DNA from: an uncultured Collinsella sp.
GTDB lineage: Bacteria; Actinomycetota; Coriobacteriia; Coriobacteriales; Coriobacteriaceae
DNA: 19,065 nt
Direction: 5' to 3'
Assembly (NCBI GenBank): GCA_937934165.1
Contig: CALGZX010000029.1
Span: 1-19,065 of the forward strand
Shown here: positions 1 to 8,692 of the stretch, piece by piece
How positions within the stretch are numbered: position 1 is the first letter of the stretch
Layout of the letters: each line of letters begins with the position of its first letter
Program-made: the position numbers and the translations under genes
Notes under the pieces: generated by a model
The model's database searches: none
The model's input: only the letters and a program-made list of their open reading frames with translations
What the model was told of the DNA's origin: nothing

Positions 1-106
1 TGCAATCGCAAGAAGATGACGGGGCGGAATGTCAATCCTGGTCTAACAGAGCCTTTTTTAATCCCCGTCCCAGAAAAATCATCCGGTGGGTGGATTGGAG
101 GAAGTG

Positions 107-3100
107 ATGACGCAGGGGACGTTTGCGCAGGCGCTTCGCAAGGAGGCGGCGCTCAGCAGCACCTTTATGAAGGGGCGTTCGCTCATGCTCAACGGCGCCG
201 TGCTGTCGTTTGAGGACTCCGGCTCGCGCTTCTCCAAAAACGTGAACATCGAGGGCTCGGTGCGCGGCTCGCGCGGCGACCTGTACAAGACGCACGTGGC
301 GCTCGACATGGACGAGCACGAGGTTGTCGACTACGACTGCGATTGCCCCGCTGCCTTCCGCTATTCCGGCATGTGCAAACACGTCATCGCCACGGCGTTG
401 GCGTATCTGGATGCCAGTGGCGCCGAGCCCGTCGAGGGTTTGCGCACGCCGGTCCGCACGTTTACGGCGCAGCCGAAACAGCCCGCGCGCACCGCGCCCA
501 AAGCGCCGGCCGTCAACCCCAACTTTCCCTTTCCGGCGCCCGTCCCCACGAGCCCCAGCCTCATGGCGGCGCTCTCCGACCTTTCGGACGCGCGCATGGA
601 TGAGCTGGCGAGCATGCGCCGCAAGCTTGCCGGTGCCGTTGATCCCGACGCCCCCAAAGCGGCGTTGGAACCCTCGTTGGTGCCGTACTACAATCCGCTG
701 TTCGCCGACCGCTTTAGCTGGGCGCTCGAGTTCCGCATCCGCTGCGGTTCGGTGTCCTACGTGGTCAAGGATATCGACGGCATGGCCGACGCCTATGTCC
801 GAGGCGGCACCTTCTCGTACGGCAAAAAGCTCACATTCCTCCATGCGCCCGAGGCCTTTGACGAGGTTTCGGTGCGTCTGCTCGACCTTGTTGTGGCAAC
901 GGTTGTGTATCTGAGCGACATCACGAGTTCGCGTTCGGCGTCGTACGATTTTGCACGCAGCGGCTTTGTCGCCGAGCGCCAGTTGCCGCTGTCCGAGCAT
1001 GACATCGTATACATGCTGGACTTGCTGCGTGGCCGGACCATTTCCTTTGAGCCCGCCTGGTCGCGGGGAACGACGACGCATCGCACCTATGACGTGGCGG
1101 TTGAACTGTCTCCAGAAGGGGAGGACGAGGCGCCGTCTAAGCGCCCACCGCTCCTTGCCGCCAAAATCGCGCCGGCGGCTGGTGGCAGCTACGATCTGCG
1201 CCTGCCGGCCGATGCATACTGCTTTGCTTCGGGCGACGTTGCCTATCTGGTCGACACCCGCCGTGCGCGCCGCACCGATGTGGCGTTTGCCCAGCATGCG
1301 GCGCCGTTCCTATCGCGCTTGCTGCCCTGCCGCACGCCGGTCCATATCGCTGCCGACCAGGTGGGGGAGTTCTGTCGTATGGCGCTGCCCATTTTGCGCG
1401 ACTACACCGACCTTACCGCGCCCGCTGCGCTCGATACCGTGGCGCCCGAGCCGAGCTTTGCCATGGCGATCGGCGTCGACGATGGGCTCGTGACCTGCAT
1501 AATTACGGTTACCTACGGCGACTGGTCGGCAGATCTCTTTAGCCTGGGCGCTCCGGGCAGCCCCTTCGAAGAGCAGCGCCCGGGCGTGCCGCCGCGCGAC
1601 GAGGTGGCAGAGTTTCGCGTTATGGATACGGCGGCCCTGTATTTCGACTTTTACGAGGGCGGCCTGGCGTTTGAGGAACGTGATGACGAGAGCCTGTTCC
1701 GCTTGCTGACCGAGGGCCTGTCTGCCCTGTCCGAGCTGGGCGAGGTCATGCTCAGCGACCGCCTGCGCCAGATTTCGGTCCGCCCTGCGCCCAAGCTTTC
1801 GGTGCGTGCGACTGTCAAGAGTAACCTGCTCGACGTCGAACTGGGCGCGAGCGGACTTTCGGCGGCAGACCTTGCCATCTATCTGGACTCCTACAAGCGT
1901 CACCAGACGTTTGCGCGTCTCACGTCGGGCGACATCGTACGCCTGGACGAGGGGGCGCGCGCTGCGTTTGGCCTTGCCGAGGATCTGGGGGTCGATGCTG
2001 TCGACTTGCTCGACGGCGTGTCGCTCCCCGCGTCGAGTACCCTGTTCGTTGACAGCATGCTTGCGCGCACGCCCGCGCTCGAAGCCGATCGCGACGCTGC
2101 ATTCCGTCGTACCGTCGAGCGCTTGGATACGCTCGGCAAGATGGACTTTACGGTGCCGGTCTCGCTCAAGGCCACACTGCGCGGCTATCAGGTCGACGGC
2201 TACCAGTGGCTCGGCTCGCTCGAGCACCTGGGCCTCGGCGGCATCTTGGCCGACGATATGGGCTTGGGCAAAACGCTGCAGATGATCGCGCATATCCTGG
2301 CGCGCGTGGAAGCGGGGGACGCTAAGCCCACGCTTGTGGTGTGCCCGGCCTCGCTCGTGTACAACTGGACCGCCGAGCTGGAGCGCTTTGCCCCGTCGCT
2401 CGATGTGTGCGCCATTGTGGGCGCCAAGGCCCAGCGTCGCGTGCAGATCGCCGGCGTGGCCGAGCATAACGTGGTCGTGACGTCGTATGACCTTATGCGG
2501 CGCGATATCGACGAGTACGTCGAGCAGGACTTTGCCCGCGTGGTGCTCGATGAGGCCCAGTACATTAAAAACCCGCTCACGCAGGTGGCGCGCGCCGCAA
2601 AGCGCCTGCCTGCCGGCGTGCGCTTTGCCCTGACGGGCACGCCCATCGAAAACCGCTTGTCCGAGCTCTGGAGCATCTTCGACTTTTTGATGCCGGGCCT
2701 GCTTGGCACGCGCGAGTCGTTTGCCAAGCGCTTCGAAAGCCCGGTCGAGCACGCCGAGGGCGACAGCGCCGCCCGCCTGCAAGCGCTCGTGTCGCCGTTT
2801 GTGCTGCGCCGTGTCAAGGAAGACGTGGTGGCCGATCTGCCCGAGAAGATCGAGGATACGGTGATGACGCAGCTCACCGGCGAACAGCGCAAGCTCTACC
2901 TGGCCAACCAAGACCGCATTGCCCAGCAAGTGCAGCACCGCGAGGCATCCGAGTTTAAGAAAGACAAGCTCAAGGTGCTCGCCGAGCTCACCAAGCTGCG
3001 CCAGATCTGTTGCGACCCGCATCTGCACTATGCGGACTACAAGGCGGGAAGCGCCAAGCTCGATACGTGCATGGAGCTCGTCCACGGCGCGCTCGACGGC

Positions 3101-3571
3101 GGTCATCGCATCTTGCTGTTCAGCCAGTTTACGGGCATGCTCGATATCATTGGCAAACGCCTGGCCAAGGAGGATATCGCCTTCCTTAAGCTCACGGGCG
3201 CTTCGTCTAAGGAGAGCCGCGCCAAGATGGTCGCGCAGTTCCAAGCGGGCGAGGTTCCGGTCTTTTTGATTTCGCTCAAGGCGGGCGGCGTGGGCCTGAA
3301 CCTGACGGCGGCCGACGTGGTCATCCACTACGACCCGTGGTGGAACGTGGCCGCACAGGATCAGGCGACCGACCGCGCGCATCGTATTGGCCAGCAACAC
3401 ACCGTGACCGTGTACAAGCTCATCGCCAAGGACACGATTGAGGAACGCATTATGCAGATGCAGGAGTCCAAACGCGACCTGGTCAACAGCGTGCTCGGCG
3501 GCGACGGCATCTCGTCGGCGCTGTTTACCCGCGAAGATGTTCTGGCACTGCTGGGCGGCGACGGTCGCTAG
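107..3571 (+). CDS. SWIM zinc-finger SNF2-family DEAD/DEAH-box helicase
   Basis: A 1154-residue SNF2-type ATPase, predicted to translocate on double-stranded DNA and remodel protein-DNA complexes; its substrate is unknown. An N-terminal SWIM zinc finger is visible as C78-x-C80...C90-x-H92. A long middle region follows, as in bacterial SNF2 proteins with an associated domain. The ATPase core has Walker A DMGLGKT (716-723 region, K722), Walker B DEAQ (815-818), motif III LTGTP (842-846) and motif VI ATDRAHRIGQ (1087-1096), so it looks catalytically intact. The ATG at 107 is chosen because GGAGGA (97-102) lies five bases upstream; an in-frame GTG at 86 lacks such a site. It stands alone on the + strand with 165 bp before the next gene. 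The family assignment is secure, the cellular role is not. Confidence 0.93.
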   Translation: MTQGTFAQALRKEAALSSTFMKGRSLMLNGAVLSFEDSGSRFSKNVNIEGSVRGSRGDLYKTHVALDMDEHEVVDYDCDCPAAFRYSGMCKHVIATALAYLDASGAEPVEGLRTPVRTFTAQPKQPARTAPKAPAVNPNFPFPAPVPTSPSLMAALSDLSDARMDELASMRRKLAGAVDPDAPKAALEPSLVPYYNPLFADRFSWALEFRIRCGSVSYVVKDIDGMADAYVRGGTFSYGKKLTFLHAPEAFDEVSVRLLDLVVATVVYLSDITSSRSASYDFARSGFVAERQLPLSEHDIVYMLDLLRGRTISFEPAWSRGTTTHRTYDVAVELSPEGEDEAPSKRPPLLAAKIAPAAGGSYDLRLPADAYCFASGDVAYLVDTRRARRTDVAFAQHAAPFLSRLLPCRTPVHIAADQVGEFCRMALPILRDYTDLTAPAALDTVAPEPSFAMAIGVDDGLVTCIITVTYGDWSADLFSLGAPGSPFEEQRPGVPPRDEVAEFRVMDTAALYFDFYEGGLAFEERDDESLFRLLTEGLSALSELGEVMLSDRLRQISVRPAPKLSVRATVKSNLLDVELGASGLSAADLAIYLDSYKRHQTFARLTSGDIVRLDEGARAAFGLAEDLGVDAVDLLDGVSLPASSTLFVDSMLARTPALEADRDAAFRRTVERLDTLGKMDFTVPVSLKATLRGYQVDGYQWLGSLEHLGLGGILADDMGLGKTLQMIAHILARVEAGDAKPTLVVCPASLVYNWTAELERFAPSLDVCAIVGAKAQRRVQIAGVAEHNVVVTSYDLMRRDIDEYVEQDFARVVLDEAQYIKNPLTQVARAAKRLPAGVRFALTGTPIENRLSELWSIFDFLMPGLLGTRESFAKRFESPVEHAEGDSAARLQALVSPFVLRRVKEDVVADLPEKIEDTVMTQLTGEQRKLYLANQDRIAQQVQHREASEFKKDKLKVLAELTKLRQICCDPHLHYADYKAGSAKLDTCMELVHGALDGGHRILLFSQFTGMLDIIGKRLAKEDIAFLKLTGASSKESRAKMVAQFQAGEVPVFLISLKAGGVGLNLTAADVVIHYDPWWNVAAQDQATDRAHRIGQQHTVTVYKLIAKDTIEERIMQMQESKRDLVNSVLGGDGISSALFTREDVLALLGGDGR

Positions 3572-3599
3572 CCGCGCGCGGGGTGGGACTGCTGGAGCG

Positions 3600-3637
3600 G
3601 GCAGGGCGGTCGACGCATTTTGGCCCGACCGCTTGCC
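3600..3637 (+). other. Imperfect hairpin after the SNF2 gene
   Basis: GCGGTCG (3606-3612) pairs with CGACCGC (3626-3632), and outer GGCA/TGCC arms extend the stem. It lies 29 bases after the SNF2 stop codon. It has no T tract, so it may be a 3'-end stabiliser or a weak terminator rather than a canonical intrinsic one. Confidence 0.3.
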
Positions 3638-3736
3638 TGGTCCGTTATGTGTTCATTTGCAATGCCGTGGATGGTTTGTCTGCCTTTGGGCATAAGAACC
3701 ATCAAGAACATTGGCACATCAGCAAAGGAGAACATC

Positions 3737-4099
3737 ATGGCGAAATTCTTTAAGGACCCCGACGGCAAGCTCATCGCCGCCCTTGGCGACGGCGTTGCGA
3801 CCCCTGCCGGTTGCACGGAGCTGACCGCAAACACTGAGGACGCGGCGCACGAGAAGCACGTGCCTGTTGTCGAGACCGAGCGCGACGGTCACGTGATTCG
3901 CGCACGCGTTGGCTCGGTCGAGCACCCCAGCCTGCCCGAGCACTACATTGAGTGGATCGCCCTTGAGGCCGAGGGCCGCTTAGAGGTCCATTACCTTGAG
4001 CCCGGCATGAAACCCGCGACGTTTTTCGCGGGCGGCTCCAAGACCGGTACCGTCTATGCCTACTGCAACCTGCACGGGCTGTGGTCCACGACATTCTAG
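3737..4099 (+). CDS. Superoxide reductase (desulfoferrodoxin family, one-iron type)
   Basis: A 120-residue cytoplasmic superoxide reductase, predicted to reduce superoxide to hydrogen peroxide without making oxygen, as is typical of anaerobes. All ligands of the catalytic Fe(His)4Cys centre are visible: H41 in EKHVPV, H63 in VEHP, H69 in EHYIEW, C110 and H113 in CNLHGLW. The gating residues E39 and K40 are also present. The N-terminal domain has the length of the desulforedoxin domain of two-iron desulfoferrodoxins, but it keeps only C26, so the Cys4 centre is lost. This matches the single-iron arrangement seen in some SORs. The ATG at 3737 follows AAAGGAG (3724-3730) at six bases; an open extension upstream to 3620 lacks such support. 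It appears monocistronic, with a strong terminator downstream. Confidence 0.92.
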   Translation: MAKFFKDPDGKLIAALGDGVATPAGCTELTANTEDAAHEKHVPVVETERDGHVIRARVGSVEHPSLPEHYIEWIALEAEGRLEVHYLEPGMKPATFFAGGSKTGTVYAYCNLHGLWSTTF

Positions 4100-4144
4100 G
4101 AGCGCGCCCCCGCTCGGGGTATCATAGCTAACATATGCACATGC

Positions 4145-4177
4145 AAGCGCCGGCTGCATTATGCGGCCGGCGCTTTT
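4145..4177 (+). terminator. Intrinsic terminator after the superoxide reductase gene
   Basis: A 14-bp stem, AAGCGCCGGCTGCA (4145-4158) with TGCGGCCGGCGCTT (4162-4175), closes a TTA loop and has one T-G pair. It is followed by T residues to 4177. It separates the superoxide reductase from the next gene. Confidence 0.8.
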
Positions 4178-4216
4178 ACTACGATTTCGATGGTTTACGA
4201 CGGAAAGGGCTGGGGC

Positions 4217-6202
4217 ATGAAGCTCGCGCTTGCACAGATCGATATGCGCCTGGGTGATATTGAGGGCATTTGCGGCCGCATCGAGGACCAGGCTCGTCTG
4301 GCCCGCGAGCGCGGGGCGCGCGTGCTGTGCGTTCCGGCTCCGCTCTTTATGGGCGCCGTGCCCGGTGGCCTGGTGGGCGCTGCCGACTTTGAGCACGACA
4401 TGCTTGCCGGCTTGACTGGTGTCGCCGAGCGTATCCAGGAGCTTGACATGATCTGCATCGTGCCCGCGGCGGTTTCGTTTGAGGGCCAGCCGCTGCTCGA
4501 CTACATGATGCTCAAGGACGGTCATGTGGTGCCGGCGCGTTCGAGCATTGCTCTGCAGCGTGGCGAGAACAACGACACGCGTTGGGCGCCGCCGGTGTTC
4601 GACGTGGACGGCGTGCGTATCGCCGTGATTTTTGACTTGGACCGCGAACTCGAGATGCTGCCGACCGGTGTTGACCTCATTGCGTATTTCCAATTCAACG
4701 CGTTTGACATGACCGACCGCGAGACTGCCGCCATTGCCGCCGTTCGCAGCGGCGCCTACCGTAAGATCGCATCCAAGCGCAGCGTGTGGTTTGCCTGCAT
4801 GGCGCCGGTCGGCGCCTATGACGAGTCGGTGTATACCGGCGGTTCGTTTGTGCTCGACGACTGCGGTCGCGTGGTGGCCCAGGCGCCGTGTTTTGAGGAG
4901 AGCCTGCTGGTTCAGGAGATTCAGCGCGGCGTGATGCTCGATGCCCTGGAGGATCACGAACTGCCCGAGTTCCGTTCCGAGGAGTGGCTGTGGCAGGCGC
5001 TGGTGCTCGCCGTGCGCGACAACGCCCGAGCCCACGGTGCGTCGCGTGCTGTGGTGGCACTCGAGGGTGACTTGCCGTCGTCCCTGCTGGCGGCGCTGGC
5101 CGTCGACGCTCTGGGCCCGCGCAATGTGATTGGCCTGGTGCTGGGGCGCAACCGTATCTTTACGCCGGCGCAGGAAGAAGCCGAGGCTGCCCGCTGTGCC
5201 GCCGTCCGCGCCATCGCCGAGCGTCTGCACATTCGCACCGTCGAGCGCGATGCACCGGATGCGGCGCGCGTGCTCGATCGCGACGTGTCGGCGGGCGATG
5301 CCGAGCGCCTGCGCTCGCGCACGCTGGGCCTGATGCTGGAGGATACGGCGCTCGAGCTGGGTGCGATGGCGCTGAGCCCGCTGTCCAAAACCGAGTACGC
5401 GCTGGCGGCGCCGGCGCTTTGCGGCGGCTACCAGGGCGACTTTGCGCCCTTTGGCGATGTGTACCTGTCGACGCTTGAGTTTGTGGCGCGTGTGCGCAAC
5501 CGCACGTCTGCCGTGGTGCCCCAAGAGCTCGTGACGCTCAACGCAGTGGAAGATTGTATGGAGCGCGTGCTGGCGCAGGCGCTCTCGACGCTCGACGGTC
5601 CGGTCGATATGCTCGACCGTGCGGCACAGCTGCTCGGCGGGCTTGAGCCGGGTGAGGTCGATGGCGCGCTCGAGGCGCACGTGGACCGCAATCGATCTTT
5701 CGACGACATCCCGATGGCCGCTGGCAAGCCTGAGGCCTGCTCGCTGCTGCTGATGCTCGTTCGACAGGGTGAGGCTGCCCGCCGCATGTTGCCGATGGCG
5801 CCGATTGTCTCGGCCCGTTCGTTTGCCGAGCGTGCCTGGCCGTATATGCTCGCGTGGTCCGACCTGGGGCTTAACGGCAAGGAGCGTATGACGGTCGATT
5901 CGCTGGCGCGCGCCGAGGTGCGCCGTTTTGCTGACGAGGATACGAGCGAGCGCGTGCGAAACGAGATGATGGGCGTGCTGGGCGAGCTACTGGGTATTTC
6001 GCCCGAGCAAATGGAGGAGCTGCGCTCTGAGGACGGTCAGCGTCGTTTACACGAGGGAATGAAAAAGTTCGAGGGCGAAGTTCAGGACGCCATCGATAAG
6101 ATGATGGGCGGTCAGGGCGGCTCGCAAGGTAGTCCCCAGGGTGGCCCGATGCCGCATCCGCCGGTGGATCCGAGGCAGTTCCCCTTTTTCTCGCAGAACT
6201 AA
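4217..6202 (+). CDS. NAD synthetase (NadE)-like protein with degenerate active sites
   Basis: A 661-residue protein with the two-domain plan of glutamine-dependent NAD synthetase: a nitrilase-like amidase half (about 1-235) and an ATP-PPi synthetase half (about 255-430), then a helical region and a Gly/Pro/Gln-rich tail (about 635-661). Homology shows in KLALAQIDMRLGD, the DESVYTGGSFVLDDCG block (202-216), ALVLAVRDNARAHG (261-274), and QGDFAPFGDVYLSTLEF. The key residues are missing. The catalytic Glu is replaced in CVPAPLF (38-44). The Cys of the usual CED motif is replaced in IFDLD (138-142). The PP-loop SGGIDS is EGDLPS (283-288), and TGNKSE is SPLSKTE (387-393). NAD synthesis by this protein is therefore doubtful and it may be a pseudoenzyme. 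The ATG at 4217 has a purine-rich GGAAAGGG upstream; an in-frame ATG at 4190 lies close to the terminator and has poorer support. Confidence 0.8.
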   Translation: MKLALAQIDMRLGDIEGICGRIEDQARLARERGARVLCVPAPLFMGAVPGGLVGAADFEHDMLAGLTGVAERIQELDMICIVPAAVSFEGQPLLDYMMLKDGHVVPARSSIALQRGENNDTRWAPPVFDVDGVRIAVIFDLDRELEMLPTGVDLIAYFQFNAFDMTDRETAAIAAVRSGAYRKIASKRSVWFACMAPVGAYDESVYTGGSFVLDDCGRVVAQAPCFEESLLVQEIQRGVMLDALEDHELPEFRSEEWLWQALVLAVRDNARAHGASRAVVALEGDLPSSLLAALAVDALGPRNVIGLVLGRNRIFTPAQEEAEAARCAAVRAIAERLHIRTVERDAPDAARVLDRDVSAGDAERLRSRTLGLMLEDTALELGAMALSPLSKTEYALAAPALCGGYQGDFAPFGDVYLSTLEFVARVRNRTSAVVPQELVTLNAVEDCMERVLAQALSTLDGPVDMLDRAAQLLGGLEPGEVDGALEAHVDRNRSFDDIPMAAGKPEACSLLLMLVRQGEAARRMLPMAPIVSARSFAERAWPYMLAWSDLGLNGKERMTVDSLARAEVRRFADEDTSERVRNEMMGVLGELLGISPEQMEELRSEDGQRRLHEGMKKFEGEVQDAIDKMMGGQGGSQGSPQGGPMPHPPVDPRQFPFFSQN

Positions 6203-6270
6203 CTATGGGATAGGATTCGCTCCCAGCCCCGATACTTCAACTAAGCATTTCGGCCCCGTTGTGTTATTCT

Positions 6271-6284
6271 AGAACAGACGTTCG
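6271..6284 (+). promoter_or_regulatory. LexA/SOS box in the ruvCAB promoter region
   Basis: GAAC-AGAC-GTTC at 6272-6283, followed by G, fits the Gram-positive LexA consensus CGAAC-RNRY-GTTCG at every position except the first base (A for C). A weak -10-like TATTCT (6265-6270) sits immediately upstream, so a bound repressor would block transcription start. The site is 56 bases before the ruvC start codon. The arms GGCCCCG (6252-6258) and CGGGGCC (6296-6302) flank it almost symmetrically. Confidence 0.75.
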
Positions 6285-6339
6285 TGAATGATGCGCGGGG
6301 CCTTGTCTTGCGCTGTGCTTGTGGCGAGGGGAGGTCGGC

Positions 6340-6861
6340 TTGGTTATCTTGGGCATTGACCCCGGTTTGGCTCATACGGGTTGGGGGATTATCGAGGAGC
6401 GGCGTGGCGAGGTTCGCTGCCGTGCCTACGGTTGCATCGAGACCAGCGCGGGCAGCCCGCTCGCGGTGCGCCTGTCGCATATCGCCCGCGACCTCAAGGG
6501 TGTCGTGGAGCGTTACCGACCCGATACCGCTGCTATCGAGAGCATTTACTTTGGCGCCAACGTTCGTTCGGCCATTCCCACGGCGCATGCCCGAGGTGCT
6601 GCGCTTGTGGCGCTTTCGGAGTGCGCGCTCGAGATTGGCGAGTACACGCCCATGCAGATCAAGCAGGCTGTGGTGGGCACCGGCGCCGCGGACAAGCGGC
6701 AGGTCGCCTACATGGTACGCACGCTAACACAGCTCGACCACGACCCGCATCCCGACCATGCCGCCGATGCCCTGGCCTGCGCCATCTGCCACGTTAACCT
6801 CAGCCGCACCCGGGCGCTTACCGGCGGCGAGTTCTATCAACAGAGAGGAACCGGATACTGA
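6340..6861 (+). CDS. ruvC: Holliday junction endodeoxyribonuclease RuvC
   Basis: RuvC dimers cut four-way DNA junctions symmetrically, working with the RuvAB motor in recombinational repair. The 173-residue length equals that of the E. coli enzyme. The acidic active site is visible: D7 in LGIDPG, E67 in IES, and H140 with D143 in HAADALA (His at the third position is common outside Enterobacteria). The start is taken as TTG at 6340, because GGGGAGG lies about five bases upstream and it places the first beta strand at the N-terminus; a TTG at 6319 would add seven residues ahead of the fold. It is the first gene of ruvCAB, its TGA overlapping the ruvA ATG as TGATG, and is predicted to be LexA-controlled. 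Confidence 0.96.
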   Translation: MVILGIDPGLAHTGWGIIEERRGEVRCRAYGCIETSAGSPLAVRLSHIARDLKGVVERYRPDTAAIESIYFGANVRSAIPTAHARGAALVALSECALEIGEYTPMQIKQAVVGTGAADKRQVAYMVRTLTQLDHDPHPDHAADALACAICHVNLSRTRALTGGEFYQQRGTGY

Positions 6862-7481
6862 TGATCTCCCAGCTCCACGGAACGCTTGTCGAGGCCACGA
6901 TGAGCTCGGCTGTCGTCGATGTGTCGGGCGTTGGCTTTGAGCTCGGCATCTCGGGCAGCACTGCGGCCACGTTGCCGACGCCCGGCGGCGAGGTCCGCCT
7001 CTACACGCGTATGCAGGTGCGCGAGGACGCCATGACACTTTTCGGTTTTTCCTCAAAGGATGAGCGCACGATGTTCGACCGGCTCGTGTCCGTTTCGGGC
7101 GTTGGCCCGCGCCTGGCGCTCGCCGTGCTTTCCACCTATACCGTGGGGCAGCTATATTCGCTGGTGATGGCCGAGGACGACAAGGGCATGGCCAAGGTAC
7201 CCGGTGTGGGCAAAAAGACAGCTCAGCGCCTGATCCTGGAACTCAAGAGCACCTTTGCCAAGGATAAGGGCTTTGTGCCGGTCGACGTGATTCCCGGCCA
7301 GGTTGCGATGCCCGTGCCCGCTGCTGCTCCCTCGGCCATCGATGATGCCCGTGCGGCGCTCCTTTCCATGGGCTTTAGCCCGCAGGAGACCGATGTTGCC
7401 CTGAGCGGGTATGATGGGCAGAATATGCGTGTCGAGGATCTGCTCGGCGCGGCGCTTAAGCGACTCGGAATGGATGCGTGA
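6861..7481 (+). CDS. ruvA: Holliday junction branch-migration protein RuvA
   Basis: RuvA tetramers bind the four-way junction and load the RuvB motors. The 206-residue protein has the usual three parts: an N-terminal OB-fold (about 1-64), tandem helix-hairpin-helix motifs centred on VSVSGVGPRLAL and VPGVGKKTAQRL, and a C-terminal RuvB-contacting three-helix domain (about 155-206, ARAALLSMGFSPQETDVAL), joined by an Ala/Pro-rich linker. The ATG overlaps the ruvC stop and the TGA overlaps the ruvB start, which indicates translational coupling. Confidence 0.97.
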   Translation: MISQLHGTLVEATMSSAVVDVSGVGFELGISGSTAATLPTPGGEVRLYTRMQVREDAMTLFGFSSKDERTMFDRLVSVSGVGPRLALAVLSTYTVGQLYSLVMAEDDKGMAKVPGVGKKTAQRLILELKSTFAKDKGFVPVDVIPGQVAMPVPAAAPSAIDDARAALLSMGFSPQETDVALSGYDGQNMRVEDLLGAALKRLGMDA

Positions 7482-8548
7482 TGTGGGAAGCCGATGACTC
7501 TCAGGACCTGTGGGCGACGCCCGGCAACTCGCCGGCGGCATCCATGGCGCACGGCGAGCGCATGGTGGGCTCGGAGCTGACGGCCGAGGACCTCGATGTC
7601 GACCGCACTTTGCGCCCCCAGCGTCTGGACGACTACTGCGGCCAGGAGCACATCAAGCAGAGCCTGCGCGTGTTGATCGAAGCGGCGCAGAGCCGTGGCG
7701 AGACGCTCGACCACGTGATTTTCTCGGGTCCTCCGGGTCTGGGCAAGACCACGCTGGCCACCGTTATCGCCAACGAGCTGGGCGCTCAGATCAAGACCAC
7801 GAGTGGCCCTGCCATCGCGCGCACGGGCGACCTGGCGGCCATCCTTACTAACTTGCAGCCGGGTGATGTGCTGTTTATCGACGAGATCCACCGCCTCAAC
7901 CGTTCGGTCGAGGAGGTCCTGTACCCCGCGATGGAGGACTTTGCCCTCGATATCGTGATTGGCAAGGGTCCGGCGGCGCGCTCGATTCGCCTGGATATTC
8001 CCAAGTTTACGCTGGTAGCGGCAACGACCCGCTCAGGCATGTTGACCGGCCCGTTGCGCGACCGCTTTGGCATTTCGTATCGCCTGGATTACTACACGGT
8101 CGAGGAGCTCGCGCAGATTGTGACGCGCTCGGCGACTATCCTGGGCGTGACGATCGACCATCCCAGTGCACTCGAGATCGGCTCGCGTTCGCGCGGCACG
8201 CCACGTCTTGCCAACCGCCTTCTCAAGCGCGTGCGCGATTACGCACAGGTGCGCGGCAACGGCCCCATCGAGCTCGATATCTGCCGCCAGGCGCTCGAGT
8301 TCTTCGAGATCGACGAGCTCGGTCTGGACTGGATGGATATTCGCATTTTGGAGACGCTCGCCAAGACGTTCTCCGGTCGTGCCGTGGGACTTACGACCCT
8401 TGCCAGCGCGGTGGGCGAGGACCCGGGCACGCTCGAGGATGTCTATGAGCCCTATTTGCTGCAGTGCGGGTTGATGATTCGTACGCCGCAGGGTCGTCAG
8501 GCAACCCTTCGCACCTTTGAGCACCTGGGGATTGAACCTACCGTTTAG
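7481..8548 (+). CDS. ruvB: Holliday junction ATP-dependent DNA helicase RuvB
   Basis: An AAA+ hexameric motor that pumps DNA through the RuvA-bound junction. The 355-residue protein has Walker A GPPGLGKT (83-90), Walker B IDEIH (D134, E135), sensor and arginine-finger segments in TTRSGMLTGPLRDRFG, and the C-terminal winged helix. About 30 residues precede the conserved start of the family (RPQRLDDYCGQ at 45). GTG at 7478 and ATG at 7481 are adjacent in-frame starts; the ATG is preferred because it repeats the TGATG coupling seen between ruvC and ruvA. Last gene of ruvCAB. Confidence 0.97.
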   Translation: MWEADDSQDLWATPGNSPAASMAHGERMVGSELTAEDLDVDRTLRPQRLDDYCGQEHIKQSLRVLIEAAQSRGETLDHVIFSGPPGLGKTTLATVIANELGAQIKTTSGPAIARTGDLAAILTNLQPGDVLFIDEIHRLNRSVEEVLYPAMEDFALDIVIGKGPAARSIRLDIPKFTLVAATTRSGMLTGPLRDRFGISYRLDYYTVEELAQIVTRSATILGVTIDHPSALEIGSRSRGTPRLANRLLKRVRDYAQVRGNGPIELDICRQALEFFEIDELGLDWMDIRILETLAKTFSGRAVGLTTLASAVGEDPGTLEDVYEPYLLQCGLMIRTPQGRQATLRTFEHLGIEPTV

Positions 8549-8643
8549 GGCGCTTTGTTTTGGCGGGCTGTTGGACTATCGCTGGGCATCGGGTAAACAT
8601 ATCGCCGTTCATCGGTTATGGGTGTTTTACTATTGCGCGCCCG

Positions 8644-8652
8644 TGCTATGCT
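8644..8652 (+). promoter_or_regulatory. Candidate extended -10 promoter of fhs
   Basis: TGCTATGCT combines a TGn extension with a TATGCT hexamer. It lies 40 bases before the fhs ATG, giving a leader of about 35 bases. No good -35 is seen at 16-18 bp spacing. The short leader leaves no room for a tetrahydrofolate riboswitch. Confidence 0.45.
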
Positions 8653-8692
8653 GAATTGGTCTTTTTCTCATCCGGTAACGAAAGGACCGCCC

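Noticed and set aside
30..35. A perfect TTGACA on the - strand
   Set aside because: No -10 hexamer follows at 16-18 bp and no - strand gene is visible downstream in the window.
40..59. Weak hairpin GG-TCT-AAC-AGA-CC followed by six T residues
   Set aside because: The stem is about five base pairs with a bulge and the upstream gene is outside the window, so a terminator call is not supported.
1310..3400. A very long open frame on the - strand opposite the SNF2 helicase, with similar ones at 3980-5680 and 8819-10249
   Set aside because: They lie antisense to clearly homologous genes. High GC at third codon positions removes stops from that frame; the products are His/Arg/Ala-rich and resemble no protein family.
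8549..8692. Possible tetrahydrofolate riboswitch ahead of fhs
   Set aside because: The likely leader is only about 35 bases and no riboswitch core was recognised.
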